Notes: generated by a model not told the origin, from the letters alone. DNA of 64,000 nt from Haloarcula pelagica (GCF_030127105.1 NZ_CP126161.1:2356001-2420000), one strand, 5' to 3'; positions 51,369 through 60,173 are shown, counted from the first letter of the stretch. Made by a program: numbers and translations.

Positions 51369-51989
51369 GTGGCACTCTCGTTCGACCTGTTCGGGACACT
51401 GGTGACGGCCGACAGGCCCGACGCCCCCTGGGACGCCGTCGCCGACGCCCTGGCCGATCGCGGGGTCACGGTCCCGGACGACTGGGAGGACGCCTATCGG
51501 TGTTCCCACCGCGAGTACGAGCGGGGCCGGGAGGCACCACTCCCAGAGCACGTCCGACTCGCGCTCGCGAGTCGCGGCGTCGACGCATCCGACCGGGTCG
51601 CGCGAGCGGCAGTTCTCGACGCTTTCGATACACCAGTGCGCGTCCGGCCGGACGCCGAGGCGGCGGTCGCCGCGGCACGCGAGCGGGGGCCGGTCGCGGT
51701 CTGTTCGAACTGTAGCGTCCCGGGCCTGGTCGGCCGGACACTCGATCGGACTTCGCTCGGTCCGTTCGACGCCGTCGTCACGAGCGTGGACTGTGGCTGG
51801 CGGAAACCCCACCGCGAGAGCTTCGTGGCGACGGCCGACGCCCTCGGCGTCGCGCTGGCCGACCTCGTCCACGTCGGTGACGACGCCCGGACCGACGGCG
51901 GTGCGGGGCGGGCCGGTGCGCGGTCGGTCCTGCTCGACGAGACACCGCTCGCGACCGTTGCGAGCCGCTGTCGGGAGGGATCGCTGTGA
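51369..51989 (+). CDS. HAD-superfamily hydrolase at the head of the cobalamin operon
   Basis: A 206-residue HAD protein. Motif I is SFDLFGTLV (D then F at the +2 position, where phosphatases normally have Asp), motif II VAVCSNCS, motif III Lys in GWRKPHRESF and motif IV HVGDDARTDGGAGRAGA. It starts with GTG and overlaps cbiB by 4 bases (GTGA). Context suggests a step in nucleotide-loop assembly, such as dephosphorylation of alpha-ribazole-phosphate or cobalamin-phosphate, but the Phe in motif I makes classic phosphatase chemistry uncertain. Confidence 0.78.
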   Translation: MALSFDLFGTLVTADRPDAPWDAVADALADRGVTVPDDWEDAYRCSHREYERGREAPLPEHVRLALASRGVDASDRVARAAVLDAFDTPVRVRPDAEAAVAAARERGPVAVCSNCSVPGLVGRTLDRTSLGPFDAVVTSVDCGWRKPHRESFVATADALGVALADLVHVGDDARTDGGAGRAGARSVLLDETPLATVASRCREGSL

Positions 51990-52908
51990 GTCGAGCCGCG
52001 GTCCTGGCTGTCCTCGTCGCTGTTATCCTGGAGGGTGCCGTCGGCGAGCCCCCGACGCGCTGGCACCCGGTCGCCTGGCTGGGTGCGCTCGTCGGCGTCG
52101 TCGACCGGGAGTGGAACCGGCCGCTGGTCGCGGGCGCGCTCGCCGCTGTGGTGCTCCCGCTCGGGACCGCACTCGCCGTCGGATCGCTCGTCGCCGCGGC
52201 GGCCGCGCTCGCGGCGCCCCTCGGTATCGCCGTCGCTGGCGTGGCGCTGTTCCTCTCGGCGAGTCTCCGACGGCTCCTGTCGGCAGCGAACGACGTGATC
52301 CGCGACAGCGACCGTGCTGTCGACGCGGCCCGCGCGGGACTCCTGGCACTCGCCGGCCGCGACGCTGCCGACCTCTCGCCCGGGCACCTGCGAAGCGCGG
52401 CCGTCGAGAGCGCTGCCGAGAACCTCGCGGACGGGCTGGTCGGGCCCCTCGGCGCGTTCGCGGTCGCGCTCGTCCTCGCCCCGCTGGTCGGGCTCCCACC
52501 GCTCCCGGCGGCCGCCGCGGCCGGCGCCTGGGTCAAGGCCGTCAACACGATGGACTCGATGCTTGGCTACCGCTCGAAACTGGTCGGGACGCCCGCGGCC
52601 CGACTCGACGACGCGGTGATGTGGCTCCCGGCCCGGCTCAGCGCACTGTTGCTGGCCGTGGGCTTCCAGGACTGGGGAGTCTCTGGCGAGCCTCCCGGTG
52701 GCTCGACCGGGTCCCCTCGCCCAACTCCGGGTGGCCGATGGGCGTCGCCGCGGCAGCCCTGGGCGCTCGGCTGGAGAAGCCAGGCGTCTACGTCCTCAAC
52801 GCCGACCGCGACCTCCCGTCGGTCGCCGGTGCACGCCGGGCCGTCCGCCGGGTCGGTGCGGCGGGCGTGCTGGCGTATCTCCTGGTCGGGGTGGTCGCGT
52901 GGCTCTGA
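51986..52908 (+). pseudogene. cbiB: cbiB, adenosylcobinamide-phosphate synthase, interrupted by a frameshift
   Basis: The first 230 or so codons encode CbiB (SRAAVLAVLVAVILEGAVGE; WVKAVNTMDSMLGYRSKLVG; RLDDAVMWLPARLSALLLAV). Family sequence then jumps to another frame: SLWRASRWLDRVPSPNSGWP, ALGARLEKPGVYVLNADRDL, ending LAYLLVGVVAWL with a TGA at 52906. One missing base in the GGGG run at 52674-52677 explains the shift; five Gs would read GFQDWGSLWRASRW in one frame. CbiB joins aminopropanol-phosphate to cobyric acid. The intact neighbours suggest a sequencing indel as readily as a real mutation. It overlaps cobS by 10 bases. Confidence 0.85.
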
Positions 52909-53672
52909 GCGCGCTCCGGGGTGCACTCGGCTTCCTTTCGCGGCTCCCGGTCGGCCACAGCGAGGCGGCGTGGGAGGCCTTCACCGCGAGTCCGACGGCG
53001 TTTCCGCTGGCGGGCTACGTCGTCGGGGCGCTCGTCGCCGTCCCGTTCCTGGCCGCCGGGACGCTTCCGGCGCCGGTCGTGGCGGCGGGCTACCTGGCTG
53101 CGGTCGTCCTCGTCGTCGGGGTCAACCACGCCGACGGCCTCGCCGACCTCGGGGACGCCGCCGCGGTCCACGGCGATCCGAGCGAGCGACGCGAGGTGAT
53201 GCGGGACACGACCGTCGGCGTCGGCGCGGTGCTGGCGCTGGGGGCCGCTCTCGCCGCGCTTGCGCTCGGGGCGCTCGCGGCAGCCGCGCTCCCGGCGTTC
53301 GTCGCCGTCGCACTCGTCGTCGCCGCCGAGGTGAGCGCGAAACTCGCGATGGCGGCGGTCGCGTGTCTGGGCCGACCGAGCCACGAGGGGTTCGGCGCGA
53401 CCGTGGCCGGCGACAAGCGACCGGCCGACCTGCTCGGTCCGCTGGCGGTGGTCGTCCCGGTCGCCGTCCTCGTGGTCCCCGCGACCGCGGTCGCAGTCGT
53501 CGCGGGACTGGGCGTCGCGGTGCTGGCCCGCCGGTGGGCACACGCCCGTCTCGACGGCGTCGGCGGCGATGTCCTCGGTGCGACCAACGAACTCGCCCGC
53601 GTCGGCGCGCTCCACGCCGGGGTCGCGGCGACGGCGCTGTTCGGGGAGGTGGCGCTGTGGACGCGCTGGTGA
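52899..53672 (+). CDS. cobS: Cobalamin synthase (adenosylcobinamide-GDP ribazoletransferase)
   Basis: A 257-residue membrane enzyme that joins the activated cobinamide to alpha-ribazole. The metal-binding motif VVGVNHADGLADLGDAAAVH and the following RREVMRDTTVGVGAV match CobS; later family pieces include GDKRPADLLGPLAV and GDVLGATNELARVGAL. It is strongly hydrophobic and Ala-rich. A GTG start inside the end of cbiB was chosen (ALSALRGALGFLSRLPVG). Confidence 0.92.
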   Translation: MALSALRGALGFLSRLPVGHSEAAWEAFTASPTAFPLAGYVVGALVAVPFLAAGTLPAPVVAAGYLAAVVLVVGVNHADGLADLGDAAAVHGDPSERREVMRDTTVGVGAVLALGAALAALALGALAAAALPAFVAVALVVAAEVSAKLAMAAVACLGRPSHEGFGATVAGDKRPADLLGPLAVVVPVAVLVVPATAVAVVAGLGVAVLARRWAHARLDGVGGDVLGATNELARVGALHAGVAATALFGEVALWTRW

Positions 53673-54211
53673 TGTGTGGCGGCCGCGGGACCCGACTGGC
53701 CACCGACGGGGAGAAGCCCCTGTTTCGGGTCGACGGCGTCCCGATGGTCGATCGGGTGCGACGGGCGCTCCGCGAGAGCGGCGTCGACCGCGTCTATGCT
53801 GTGACCTCGCCACACGCCCCGGAGACCCGCGCCCACCTCGGCGCGCCGATCATCGAGACGCCGGGTGAGGGGTACGTCACGGACCTAGACGCGGCGCTGG
53901 CGGACGAGCGGGTGTCGACACCGGTGCTGACCGTCGCCGCGGACCTGCCGCTGCTTGACGGCCCGACCGTCGATCGAGTCCTCGACCGCTACGACGCCGG
54001 ATCGCTGACGGCCCTGGTCCCGGCGGAACTGAAACGCGAGTTGGGTGTCAGCGACGACACGACGTTTCTCCGTGAGGGCCGCGAGGTCGCCCCGACCGGC
54101 GTCAACGTCGTCGGCGACGAGGGCGACGACGCGGTCCTGTTCCGCGAGCCGCGGCTGGCGGTCAACGTCAACACGCTGGCCGACGCCCGAGTCGCAAAGC
54201 GCCGGCTGTAG
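53657..54211 (+). CDS. cobY: Adenosylcobinamide-phosphate guanylyltransferase, archaeal CobY type
   Basis: A 184-residue NTP transferase that activates adenosylcobinamide-phosphate with GTP, the archaeal replacement for CobU. The nucleotide-binding start DALVMCGGRGTRL, EKPLFRVDGVPMVDRV, VYAVTSPHAPETRAHL and VLTVAADLPLLDGPTV are family motifs. A GTG start overlaps cobS by 16 bases. Because of the cbiB frameshift this gene is in the same open frame as cbiB; the apparent fusion is not real. Confidence 0.9.
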   Translation: MDALVMCGGRGTRLATDGEKPLFRVDGVPMVDRVRRALRESGVDRVYAVTSPHAPETRAHLGAPIIETPGEGYVTDLDAALADERVSTPVLTVAADLPLLDGPTVDRVLDRYDAGSLTALVPAELKRELGVSDDTTFLREGREVAPTGVNVVGDEGDDAVLFREPRLAVNVNTLADARVAKRRL

Positions 54212-54251
54212 GCTCGAAAGGTTCTCCACGCTGCCGGCCGTCCGGAGCGAC

Positions 54252-55298
54252 ATGGATCCCGAGACGGTCCGAGGGCTGCGGGCACGGGGCGGGGCCGACG
54301 GCGCTATCGACGCTGACGGCCGGGTGCCCCACGGCAGCAGCGACGACCCCGCGGTGCTGGATTTCAGCGCCAACACCAATCCGGAGACGCCGCCGGACGT
54401 GGCGGCTGTCTTCGCGGACGCGCTCGACCGTGCGCGGACGTACCCGAACGACGGCTACCCCGACTTTCGCGCGGCCGCTGCCGCGTTCGTCGACTGCGAG
54501 CCCGGCCAGGTCGTCCCGACCGCCGGCGGACTGGAGGCGATCCGGCTGGCGATCCAGACGACGGTCCGGGCCGGCGACTCCGTCCTCCTCCCGCGACCGA
54601 GTTTCGGCGAGTACGCACGGGAGGTCCGTCTCCAGGGTGCCGAGCCCGCCTTCGTCGCTCACGACGACCTGCTCGATGCGGAGCCCGGCCCCCACGCGCT
54701 CGCGGTGGTCTGTACCCCGAACAACCCGACCGGCGAGACCGCCGACCCCGACGCACTGCGGGCCTTCGCCGACCGCTGTCGGGCCGCCGGGACGACGCTG
54801 CTGGCCGACGAGGCCTTTCTGGGTTTTACCGACGAGCCGTCGCTGGCCGGCCGACCGGGCGTCGTCGTCGCCCGCTCGCTGACGAAACTGTTCGGGCTCC
54901 CCGGCGTCCGGATGGGCTACGCCGTCGGGACCGGCGACCACCTGGCACGGCTCCGGACGGCCCGGCGCGCGTGGTCGATGAGCACCGCCGCGGCCGTCGT
55001 CGGGGCGCACTGCTACCGGCAGTCGGCGTTCGTCGACCGCACGCGCGAGCGGGTCGACAGCGAACGCGAACGGATGCGCGAGCGCCTGCGGAGCCGCTTC
55101 GATGTCTTCCCGTCGGACGCTCCCTTCCTCCTGCTGTCGGTGTCGGACACCGATGTCGACGCCCTCCTGACCGAGGCGGGCGAGGCGGGGATCGCGGTGC
55201 GGGACGCGCGCACGTTCCGCGGACTGGACAGCCACGTCCGCGTGGCGGTTCGCACACCGACGGACAACGACACGCTGCTGGAGGCACTGGGCGTGTGA
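54252..55298 (+). CDS. cobD: Threonine-phosphate decarboxylase-like aminotransferase (CobD/CobC)
   Basis: A 348-residue class I/II PLP enzyme. It has LDFSANTNPETPPDV at the start, the PLP-region ALAVVCTPNNPTGETADPDA, the Lys in VARSLTKLFGLPGVRMGY and the Arg in VRVAVRTPTDND. In this operon it should make aminopropanol-phosphate from threonine-phosphate for CbiB; histidinol-phosphate aminotransferase is the close alternative, rejected by context. It overlaps cbiZ by 4 bases. Confidence 0.88.
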   Translation: MDPETVRGLRARGGADGAIDADGRVPHGSSDDPAVLDFSANTNPETPPDVAAVFADALDRARTYPNDGYPDFRAAAAAFVDCEPGQVVPTAGGLEAIRLAIQTTVRAGDSVLLPRPSFGEYAREVRLQGAEPAFVAHDDLLDAEPGPHALAVVCTPNNPTGETADPDALRAFADRCRAAGTTLLADEAFLGFTDEPSLAGRPGVVVARSLTKLFGLPGVRMGYAVGTGDHLARLRTARRAWSMSTAAAVVGAHCYRQSAFVDRTRERVDSERERMRERLRSRFDVFPSDAPFLLLSVSDTDVDALLTEAGEAGIAVRDARTFRGLDSHVRVAVRTPTDNDTLLEALGV

Positions 55299-55999
55299 CC
55301 TTCGAGACGACCGTCCGCGAGGGGATCTGTCAGCTCCGTCGGCCGGACACGCGCTGGCTGTCGACGGCCTGGGACGGCGGCTACGAGCGGGCCGACGCCG
55401 GCTACAACGTCACCGTTCCGACGGGGTTCGACCGGACCGACCTCGACAGCTATCGGGCCGAACGGCTCGGTGCCGCGGGCGTTCCGGTCGGGCCGACGTT
55501 ACTGACCGGCGTCCGGATGGACAACGCCCGCCGCGCTCGGGACGGACCGGTGACGGTGGTCGCGACGGCCGGACTCTCCAATCCGGCGGTGCTTCCGGTC
55601 GACGGCGACGGGGCGACGAGCGGGACCGGCGACGGTGCCGATACGGCGGCGTGGCGCCCCGGGACGGTCAACCTCCTCGTCGGCGTCGAGCGGGCGCTGG
55701 GCGACGGCGCGCTCGCGACGCTGCTGGCGACGGCCGTCGAAGCCAAGGCCGCGACACTCCGGGCGCTCGCCGGCGTCCCGGGGACCACCTCCGACGCAGT
55801 GCTCGTCGGGACCGCCCCTGACTGCGAGCGGGCCGCGTTCGCCGGGAGCGCGACCCCGGTCGGCGCCGCGACCCGGGCGTGTGTCCGGGACGCCGTCGCG
55901 GCGAGCATCGACAGCCACTACGACGACGGGCCGCCCGCGCCGGCGACCACCGATTACGGCGTCGTCACTGACCGTCAGACAGATGTCGACAGGCCGTAA
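55295..55999 (+). CDS. cbiZ: Adenosylcobinamide amidohydrolase
   Basis: A 234-residue CbiZ that removes the aminopropanol side chain of scavenged adenosylcobinamide, returning cobyric acid to the pathway. Family motifs are WLSTAWDGGYERADAGYNVT, VTVVATAGLSNPAVLP, the loop TVNLLVGVERALGDGALATL and SDAVLVGTAPD. A GTG start inside the stop of cobD was chosen. It marks the cluster as capable of corrinoid salvage. Confidence 0.9.
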   Translation: MTFETTVREGICQLRRPDTRWLSTAWDGGYERADAGYNVTVPTGFDRTDLDSYRAERLGAAGVPVGPTLLTGVRMDNARRARDGPVTVVATAGLSNPAVLPVDGDGATSGTGDGADTAAWRPGTVNLLVGVERALGDGALATLLATAVEAKAATLRALAGVPGTTSDAVLVGTAPDCERAAFAGSATPVGAATRACVRDAVAASIDSHYDDGPPAPATTDYGVVTDRQTDVDRP

Positions 56000-56008
56000 C
56001 CCCCCGGT

Positions 56009-56659
56009 ATGGACGCCAACGACGCCGGCCCGACCGCCGAACCGATCGAACCGGCCAGCCCGGAGGAGTTCGGCCTCGTCCAGGTCTGGTGGGGCGACGG
56101 GAAGGGAAAGACCACCGCCGCACTCGGGATGGCGACCAGAGCCGTCGGCCACGGCTACCGGGTCCACTTCCTCCAGTTCATGAAAGGCGGCACCGGCACC
56201 GTCGAGGACGTGCGTGGCGAGTACAACGCCATCGCGGCGCTGCCGGGCTTCTCCTACGAGAACGCGGGTCACTACGGCTGGCACGGCTTCCTCGACGGCA
56301 GCGACGACGACGAACACGCCGCCCGGGCGAAGGGGGCGCTCGACCGGGCCCAAGCGATCGTCGACGCGACGGCCGAGGCAGCCACAGCCGACCCGTTTCC
56401 CGCCGACGGGCCGGCCGACGCGGGCGTCGACATGCTCGTCCTCGACGAGGTGCTGTACGCCGCCAACCGCGGCCTGATCGACCCCGAGGCGCTCCTCGAC
56501 CTGATCGAGAGCAAACCCGACTCGCTCGAACTTGTCCTCACGGGCGGGCACGACCGGCCCGACTACGTCCTCGACCACGCGGATCTCGTCAGCGAGGTCG
56601 CCAAGGTCAAACACCCGCTGGAGGCCGGCCACTCCGCGCGCAAGGGAACCGAGTACTGA
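56009..56659 (+). CDS. cobA: Cob(I)yrinic acid a,c-diamide adenosyltransferase (CobA/BtuR type)
   Basis: A 216-residue P-loop adenosyltransferase that attaches the 5'-deoxyadenosyl group to cobalt. The P-loop GDGKGKTTAALGMATRA (P-loop residues 29-36), FLQFMKGG and VDMLVLDEVLYAANRGLI are diagnostic, as are LELVLTGGHDRPDYVLDHAD and VKHPLEAGHSARKG. It starts 9 bases after cbiZ and probably ends the first cobalamin transcript. Confidence 0.95.
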   Translation: MDANDAGPTAEPIEPASPEEFGLVQVWWGDGKGKTTAALGMATRAVGHGYRVHFLQFMKGGTGTVEDVRGEYNAIAALPGFSYENAGHYGWHGFLDGSDDDEHAARAKGALDRAQAIVDATAEAATADPFPADGPADAGVDMLVLDEVLYAANRGLIDPEALLDLIESKPDSLELVLTGGHDRPDYVLDHADLVSEVAKVKHPLEAGHSARKGTEY

Positions 56660-56660
56660 C

Positions 56661-56921
56661 TCACTCCGCGAGCAGTGCCGTAACGAGCGACTGGGCTCGA
56701 TCGAGGTGGTCGTCAGCGACCGGATCGCCCGTCTCCTCGACTTCCGAGAGGAGGCTCGCGACGGTTGCGAGGCGCTCTCTCCGCACTTCGCGGCCGAGGT
56801 CGCTCCTGGCTAGATCGCGGGCGATGGCCTCCGCCTCGCCGAGCCAGTGGCTCGCCGTCCGCTCGACGGGGCGCTCGGCCGTCGCGGCGAGGTGTTCGTA
56901 GAGGCGGTCCCGGTCGTTCAC
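56661..56921 (-). CDS. Small helical protein on the opposite strand within the cobalamin cluster
   Basis: An 86-residue, largely helical protein ([40 protein letters not shown]) starting with GTG. Its stop is two bases from the cobA stop and it is divergent from cbiP. I recall similar small haloarchaeal proteins (DUF7553-like) but cannot assign it. G/C-rich third positions support coding. No link with cobalamin is visible. Confidence 0.6.
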   Translation of the reverse strand: MNDRDRLYEHLAATAERPVERTASHWLGEAEAIARDLARSDLGREVRRERLATVASLLSEVEETGDPVADDHLDRAQSLVTALLAE

Positions 56922-56995
56922 ACTCCCCGTTGGTCTCTCGGAGCGAAAAGCCCGCCGCCGAATCACTCTTGTCCGCCCCGCCCCGACCTCCAGCG

Positions 56996-58474
56996 ATGCC
57001 GGACGCACGGACGGTCCTGGTCGCCGGGACGGCCTCCCACGTGGGAAAGAGCACGATAGCGGCCGGTATCTGTCGCTATCTCGCCGACCGGAGCGTCTCG
57101 GTCGCTCCCTACAAGGCCCAGAACATGAGCACCAACGCCCGCGCGACGCCGGGCGGCGAGATCGGCGTCTCCCAGTACGTCCAGGCGCGGGCCGCTCGCG
57201 TCCCGCCGACGACGGATCACAACCCCGTCCTGCTGAAGCCCCGCGGCGACGGCGAGTCACAACTGATCGTCGACGGGCAGGCAGTCGCGGACCTGTCGGC
57301 GGGCCAGTACTACGACGAGCACTGGGACGACGCGCTGACGGCCGCTCGCGAGGCACACCGCCGACTCGCCGCCGCACACGACGTGATCGTCGCCGAGGGC
57401 GCGGGCTCGATCGCGGAGATCAACCTCCACGACCGGGACCTGGCCAACGTCGAGACGGCCCGGTTTGCCGACGCCGACGTTCTCCTCGTGGCCGACATCG
57501 AGCGCGGGGGCGTGTTCGCGTCGCTGGTCGGAACACTGGCGTTGCTGCCCGCCGACCTCCGGGAGCGGGTCGCCGGTGCGGTGATCACGAAGTTCCGGGG
57601 CGACCGGTCGTTGCTCGCGCCAGGGGTCGACGAGTTCGAGGACCGCACCGGCGTCCCGGTCCTGGGCGTCGTCCCCTACGACGACCCGGGACTTCCCGAA
57701 GAAGACAGCGTCGCGCTCCCACCGGTCGGCGGCCGAGCGGTCGAGGGAGCAGACGACGGCGTCGCCGACGCGGACGCGATCACGGTCGCGGTCCCGCGGG
57801 TGCCACACATCTCGAACTTCACCGACCTCCAGCCTCTCGCCGCGACGCCGGGTGTCCGTGTCGCCTACGTTCCCCTCTCCGCATCGCTCGCCGACGCCGA
57901 CGCCGTCGTGCTTCCGGGGAGTAAGAACACCGTCGACGATCTCCTGGCGCTCCGGGAGGCGGGCTTCGACGCGGCGCTGTCGGCGTTCGACGGCCCGATA
58001 GTGGGCCTCTGTGGTGGCTACCAGATGCTCGGCGAGCGGATCACGAACGCCGATATCGAGGGCACCGGCGACAGCGAGACGGTCGCGGGACTGGGGCTGT
58101 TGCCGGTCGAGACGGCGTTCTCGCCGGACAAGACGGTCGAACGCGTCAGCCGCCGGCTCGACGGAGTCGGTCCGCTGGCCGGCGCGACCGGCGTCGTCGA
58201 GGGATACGAGATCCACATGGGCGAGACGGAGCCACTCGACGACATCGACCGGCCGTTTCCCTCCAGCGGTGCCGCGACCGACGACGTTCTCGGGACCTAC
58301 CTCCACGACCTCTTTGCGAACGACGAGGCGCGAACTGCCTTCGTGAAAAACACGCTCGATGCGGCCGGCAGCGACGTTCGAGTCGATCGCGGTCGCGGTC
58401 GAGACGACCCGTACGACCGTGCTGAGGCCCTCGTGACCGATCACGTCGACCTGGAGTCGCTGGGGCTGCGGTGA
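56996..58474 (+). CDS. cbiP: Adenosylcobyric acid synthase (glutamine-hydrolysing)
   Basis: A 492-residue amidotransferase that amidates four side chains of the corrin ring. The synthetase half begins [20 protein letters not shown] and has [40 protein letters not shown] and [19 protein letters not shown]. The glutaminase half has [11 protein letters not shown], the nucleophile Cys in [10 protein letters not shown] and [12 protein letters not shown]. It completes the cluster after the small divergent gene. Confidence 0.95.
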   Translation: MPDARTVLVAGTASHVGKSTIAAGICRYLADRSVSVAPYKAQNMSTNARATPGGEIGVSQYVQARAARVPPTTDHNPVLLKPRGDGESQLIVDGQAVADLSAGQYYDEHWDDALTAAREAHRRLAAAHDVIVAEGAGSIAEINLHDRDLANVETARFADADVLLVADIERGGVFASLVGTLALLPADLRERVAGAVITKFRGDRSLLAPGVDEFEDRTGVPVLGVVPYDDPGLPEEDSVALPPVGGRAVEGADDGVADADAITVAVPRVPHISNFTDLQPLAATPGVRVAYVPLSASLADADAVVLPGSKNTVDDLLALREAGFDAALSAFDGPIVGLCGGYQMLGERITNADIEGTGDSETVAGLGLLPVETAFSPDKTVERVSRRLDGVGPLAGATGVVEGYEIHMGETEPLDDIDRPFPSSGAATDDVLGTYLHDLFANDEARTAFVKNTLDAAGSDVRVDRGRGRDDPYDRAEALVTDHVDLESLGLR

Positions 58475-58475
58475 G

Positions 58476-58481
58476 TTTTTT
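58476..58481 (+). terminator. Oligo-T terminator after cbiP
   Basis: TTTTTT begins one base after the cbiP stop codon. Confidence 0.45.
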
Positions 58482-58501
58482 CGACCGAATTATCTGCGAA
58501 C

Positions 58502-58510
58502 TTTTTTATG
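58502..58510 (+). promoter_or_regulatory. TATA element of the MinD-like operon
   Basis: TTTTTTATG is centred about 27 bases before the ATG at 58533. Confidence 0.5.
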
Positions 58511-58532
58511 CGAGGGCGGAAGGAGAACTGGC

Positions 58533-59300
58533 ATGGTCGAAGTCTTCGCCGTCGCCAGCGGGAAGGGTGGGACCGGGAAGACCACCAGCACGGTCGCCCT
58601 GGGGATGGCACTGGCCGAGCGCTACGACGTGACCGTCGTCGACGCCGACACCGGGATGGCGAACCTCCTCTTTCACGCCGGCCTCTCGGACGCGGAGACG
58701 ACACTCCACGACGTGCTCGCCGGCGATCGGTCGGTCCGTGCGGCGGCCTACGACCGCTTCGGGATGACGGTCGTCCCCTGCGGGACGAGCCTCGACGGCT
58801 TCCGCGACGCCGACCCGCAGCGGCTCCGTGAGGCCGTCGCGACGCTTGCGGCCGACACCGATGTCCTTCTGCTGGACTCCCCGCCGGCACTGGACAGCCG
58901 TGCGTCGGTCCTCCCCATCGTGATGGCCGACCGGATCGTCGTCGTCCTCCAGCCCACGATCCCCGCGATCTCGGACGGGCTGAAGGTCCAGGAGTACGGG
59001 AGTTCCTACGGAACCGATGTCGCGGGCGTCCTGTTCAACAAGGTCCGATCCGACGCGGATATCGAGGGCATCGCCCGGAAGACCGAGCGATACTTCGACG
59101 GACCGACCCTGGCGACCGTCCCCGAGAGCGAACAGGTTCGCGAGGCCCGTCGGGCGGGACGGCCGCTGCTCGCACACGCACCGGCGTGTGACGCGGCCGA
59201 GGCCTTCCGCCGCACGGCGGACGCGATCTCTCCCCGTCAGGTCCCCTCGGAGACAGTCGCCGACCGCGTTCGAAGCGCCGTCATCCCGGAACCGCCATGA
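58533..59300 (+). CDS. MinD/ParA-family ATPase
   Basis: A 255-residue deviant Walker ATPase. The P-loop ASGKGGTGKTTSTVALGM has the signature lysine K11 and K16; switch I is VDADTGMANLLFHAGL and the Walker B region DVLLLDSPPALDSRA. It is closest to MinD by overall pattern, but the C-terminus lacks a clear amphipathic membrane-targeting helix. Haloarchaea carry several MinD paralogues that position envelope machineries such as chemoreceptors and archaella. It is translationally coupled to the next gene. Confidence 0.85.
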   Translation: MVEVFAVASGKGGTGKTTSTVALGMALAERYDVTVVDADTGMANLLFHAGLSDAETTLHDVLAGDRSVRAAAYDRFGMTVVPCGTSLDGFRDADPQRLREAVATLAADTDVLLLDSPPALDSRASVLPIVMADRIVVVLQPTIPAISDGLKVQEYGSSYGTDVAGVLFNKVRSDADIEGIARKTERYFDGPTLATVPESEQVREARRAGRPLLAHAPACDAAEAFRRTADAISPRQVPSETVADRVRSAVIPEPP

Positions 59301-59839
59301 ACCTGCCGGCGGGTCGTCTGGAGAAGTCACGTGTCGTCGCCGATCCGCGGGACACGCTGGCCGAGGCGCTCGACCGGGCGTTCACCGGCTACGCGGTCTT
59401 CGAATCCCAGGACGCGCTGCTACTCGACGCCGAGGGGCAGGGAGTCGTCGTCTTCGAGGAGGGTGTCCCGACGCGGGCGTATCACACTGGGACCGAACGG
59501 GGCGGCCCGCCGGCGCTCGCGGACCTCGCGGTCCCCGGTCCCTACCACGTCGCGATGCACGCGACGGCGCAGTCGGCACTCCCGAACGCGACGGCCGACG
59601 AGATCCCCCCCGGCATGGCCGCGGAGCGACTCGCCGGTGATCCCGCGCTGGCCCGGAGCACGCGTCGGGCGTCCCCCGCCGACCAGTCAGCACCCGCGAC
59701 ACACGGTGAGGACGACTCCACGGCGGCATCACCACAGGGGGCAGTCGAAGCGTTCTTAGAGAACGAAGCGAAGATCGAAGCGATCCGCGAACAGGCCCGT
59801 ACGGAGGCACAGGAACGAGCCGAGGAGTGGGACCTCTAG
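59297..59839 (+). CDS. MinD-coupled protein, DUF2226/PATAN-like
   Basis: A 180-residue protein that overlaps the MinD-like gene by 4 bases. The N-terminal 100 residues (LAEALDRAFTGYAVFESQDA; GVVVFEEGVPTRAYHTGTE) resemble the archaeal DUF2226/PATAN-type domain that follows the pattern GY-----EG-GVV-FE-G. A Thr/Ser/Ala linker follows, and the C-terminus is a charged helix (EAFLENEAKIEAIREQARTE) able to form a coiled coil. It is a likely partner or effector of the ATPase; function unknown. Confidence 0.65.
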   Translation: MNLPAGRLEKSRVVADPRDTLAEALDRAFTGYAVFESQDALLLDAEGQGVVVFEEGVPTRAYHTGTERGGPPALADLAVPGPYHVAMHATAQSALPNATADEIPPGMAAERLAGDPALARSTRRASPADQSAPATHGEDDSTAASPQGAVEAFLENEAKIEAIREQARTEAQERAEEWDL

Positions 59840-60069
59840 TCGGTCCGGACCGGGATCCACCAGACCCGCGAGCGCCCGCCCACCTTCTTGCTCGTGATGT
59901 CCGTCTCGTCTTCCAGCGCGTGTAACTTGTTCAGTGCCGTCCGGCGCGAACAGCCCAGTCGATCGGCGATCTCGGACGCAGTCAACGGCTCGGCGTAATC
60001 CTCGCGCTGTTTGAACACCTCGATGACATCCGACTCAGTGTACTGGACTTCCCGTCCGGGTGGTGACAT
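59836..60069 (-). CDS. Small winged-helix DNA-binding protein
   Basis: A 77-residue protein. Helices DVIEVFKQREDYAEPLTASE, IADRLGCSRRTALNKLHAL and the wing VGGRSRVWWIPV form a complete winged helix of the haloarchaeal DUF7343/MarR-like kind. The start is placed by a TATA element about 28 bases upstream (GTATAAG at 60094-60100), so the gene is leaderless. It converges on the MinD-coupled gene, overlapping its end by 4 bases. Target unknown. Confidence 0.75.
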   Translation of the reverse strand: MSPPGREVQYTESDVIEVFKQREDYAEPLTASEIADRLGCSRRTALNKLHALEDETDITSKKVGGRSRVWWIPVRTD

Positions 60070-60093
60070 ATCTACACCGACGCTCCGGTGGTA

Positions 60094-60100
60094 CTTATAC
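60094..60100 (-). promoter_or_regulatory. TATA element for the small winged-helix gene
   Basis: GTATAAG on the minus strand, centred 28 bases before the start codon at 60069. Confidence 0.55.
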
Positions 60101-60173
60101 GATATGCACGGCGGAACGTGTTGGGCTCCGCTCGACCAGTGCTGGCGTGGCGCCGTGGGTCGACAACAACGAC

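Noticed and set aside
51986-54211. A 741-residue CbiB-CobY fusion protein
   Set aside because: The middle third of the frame is an Arg/Gly/Pro-rich out-of-frame reading of the true cobS gene. The CbiB C-terminus continues in another frame, and cobY has its own GTG start. The long frame exists only because of the frameshift at 52674-52677.
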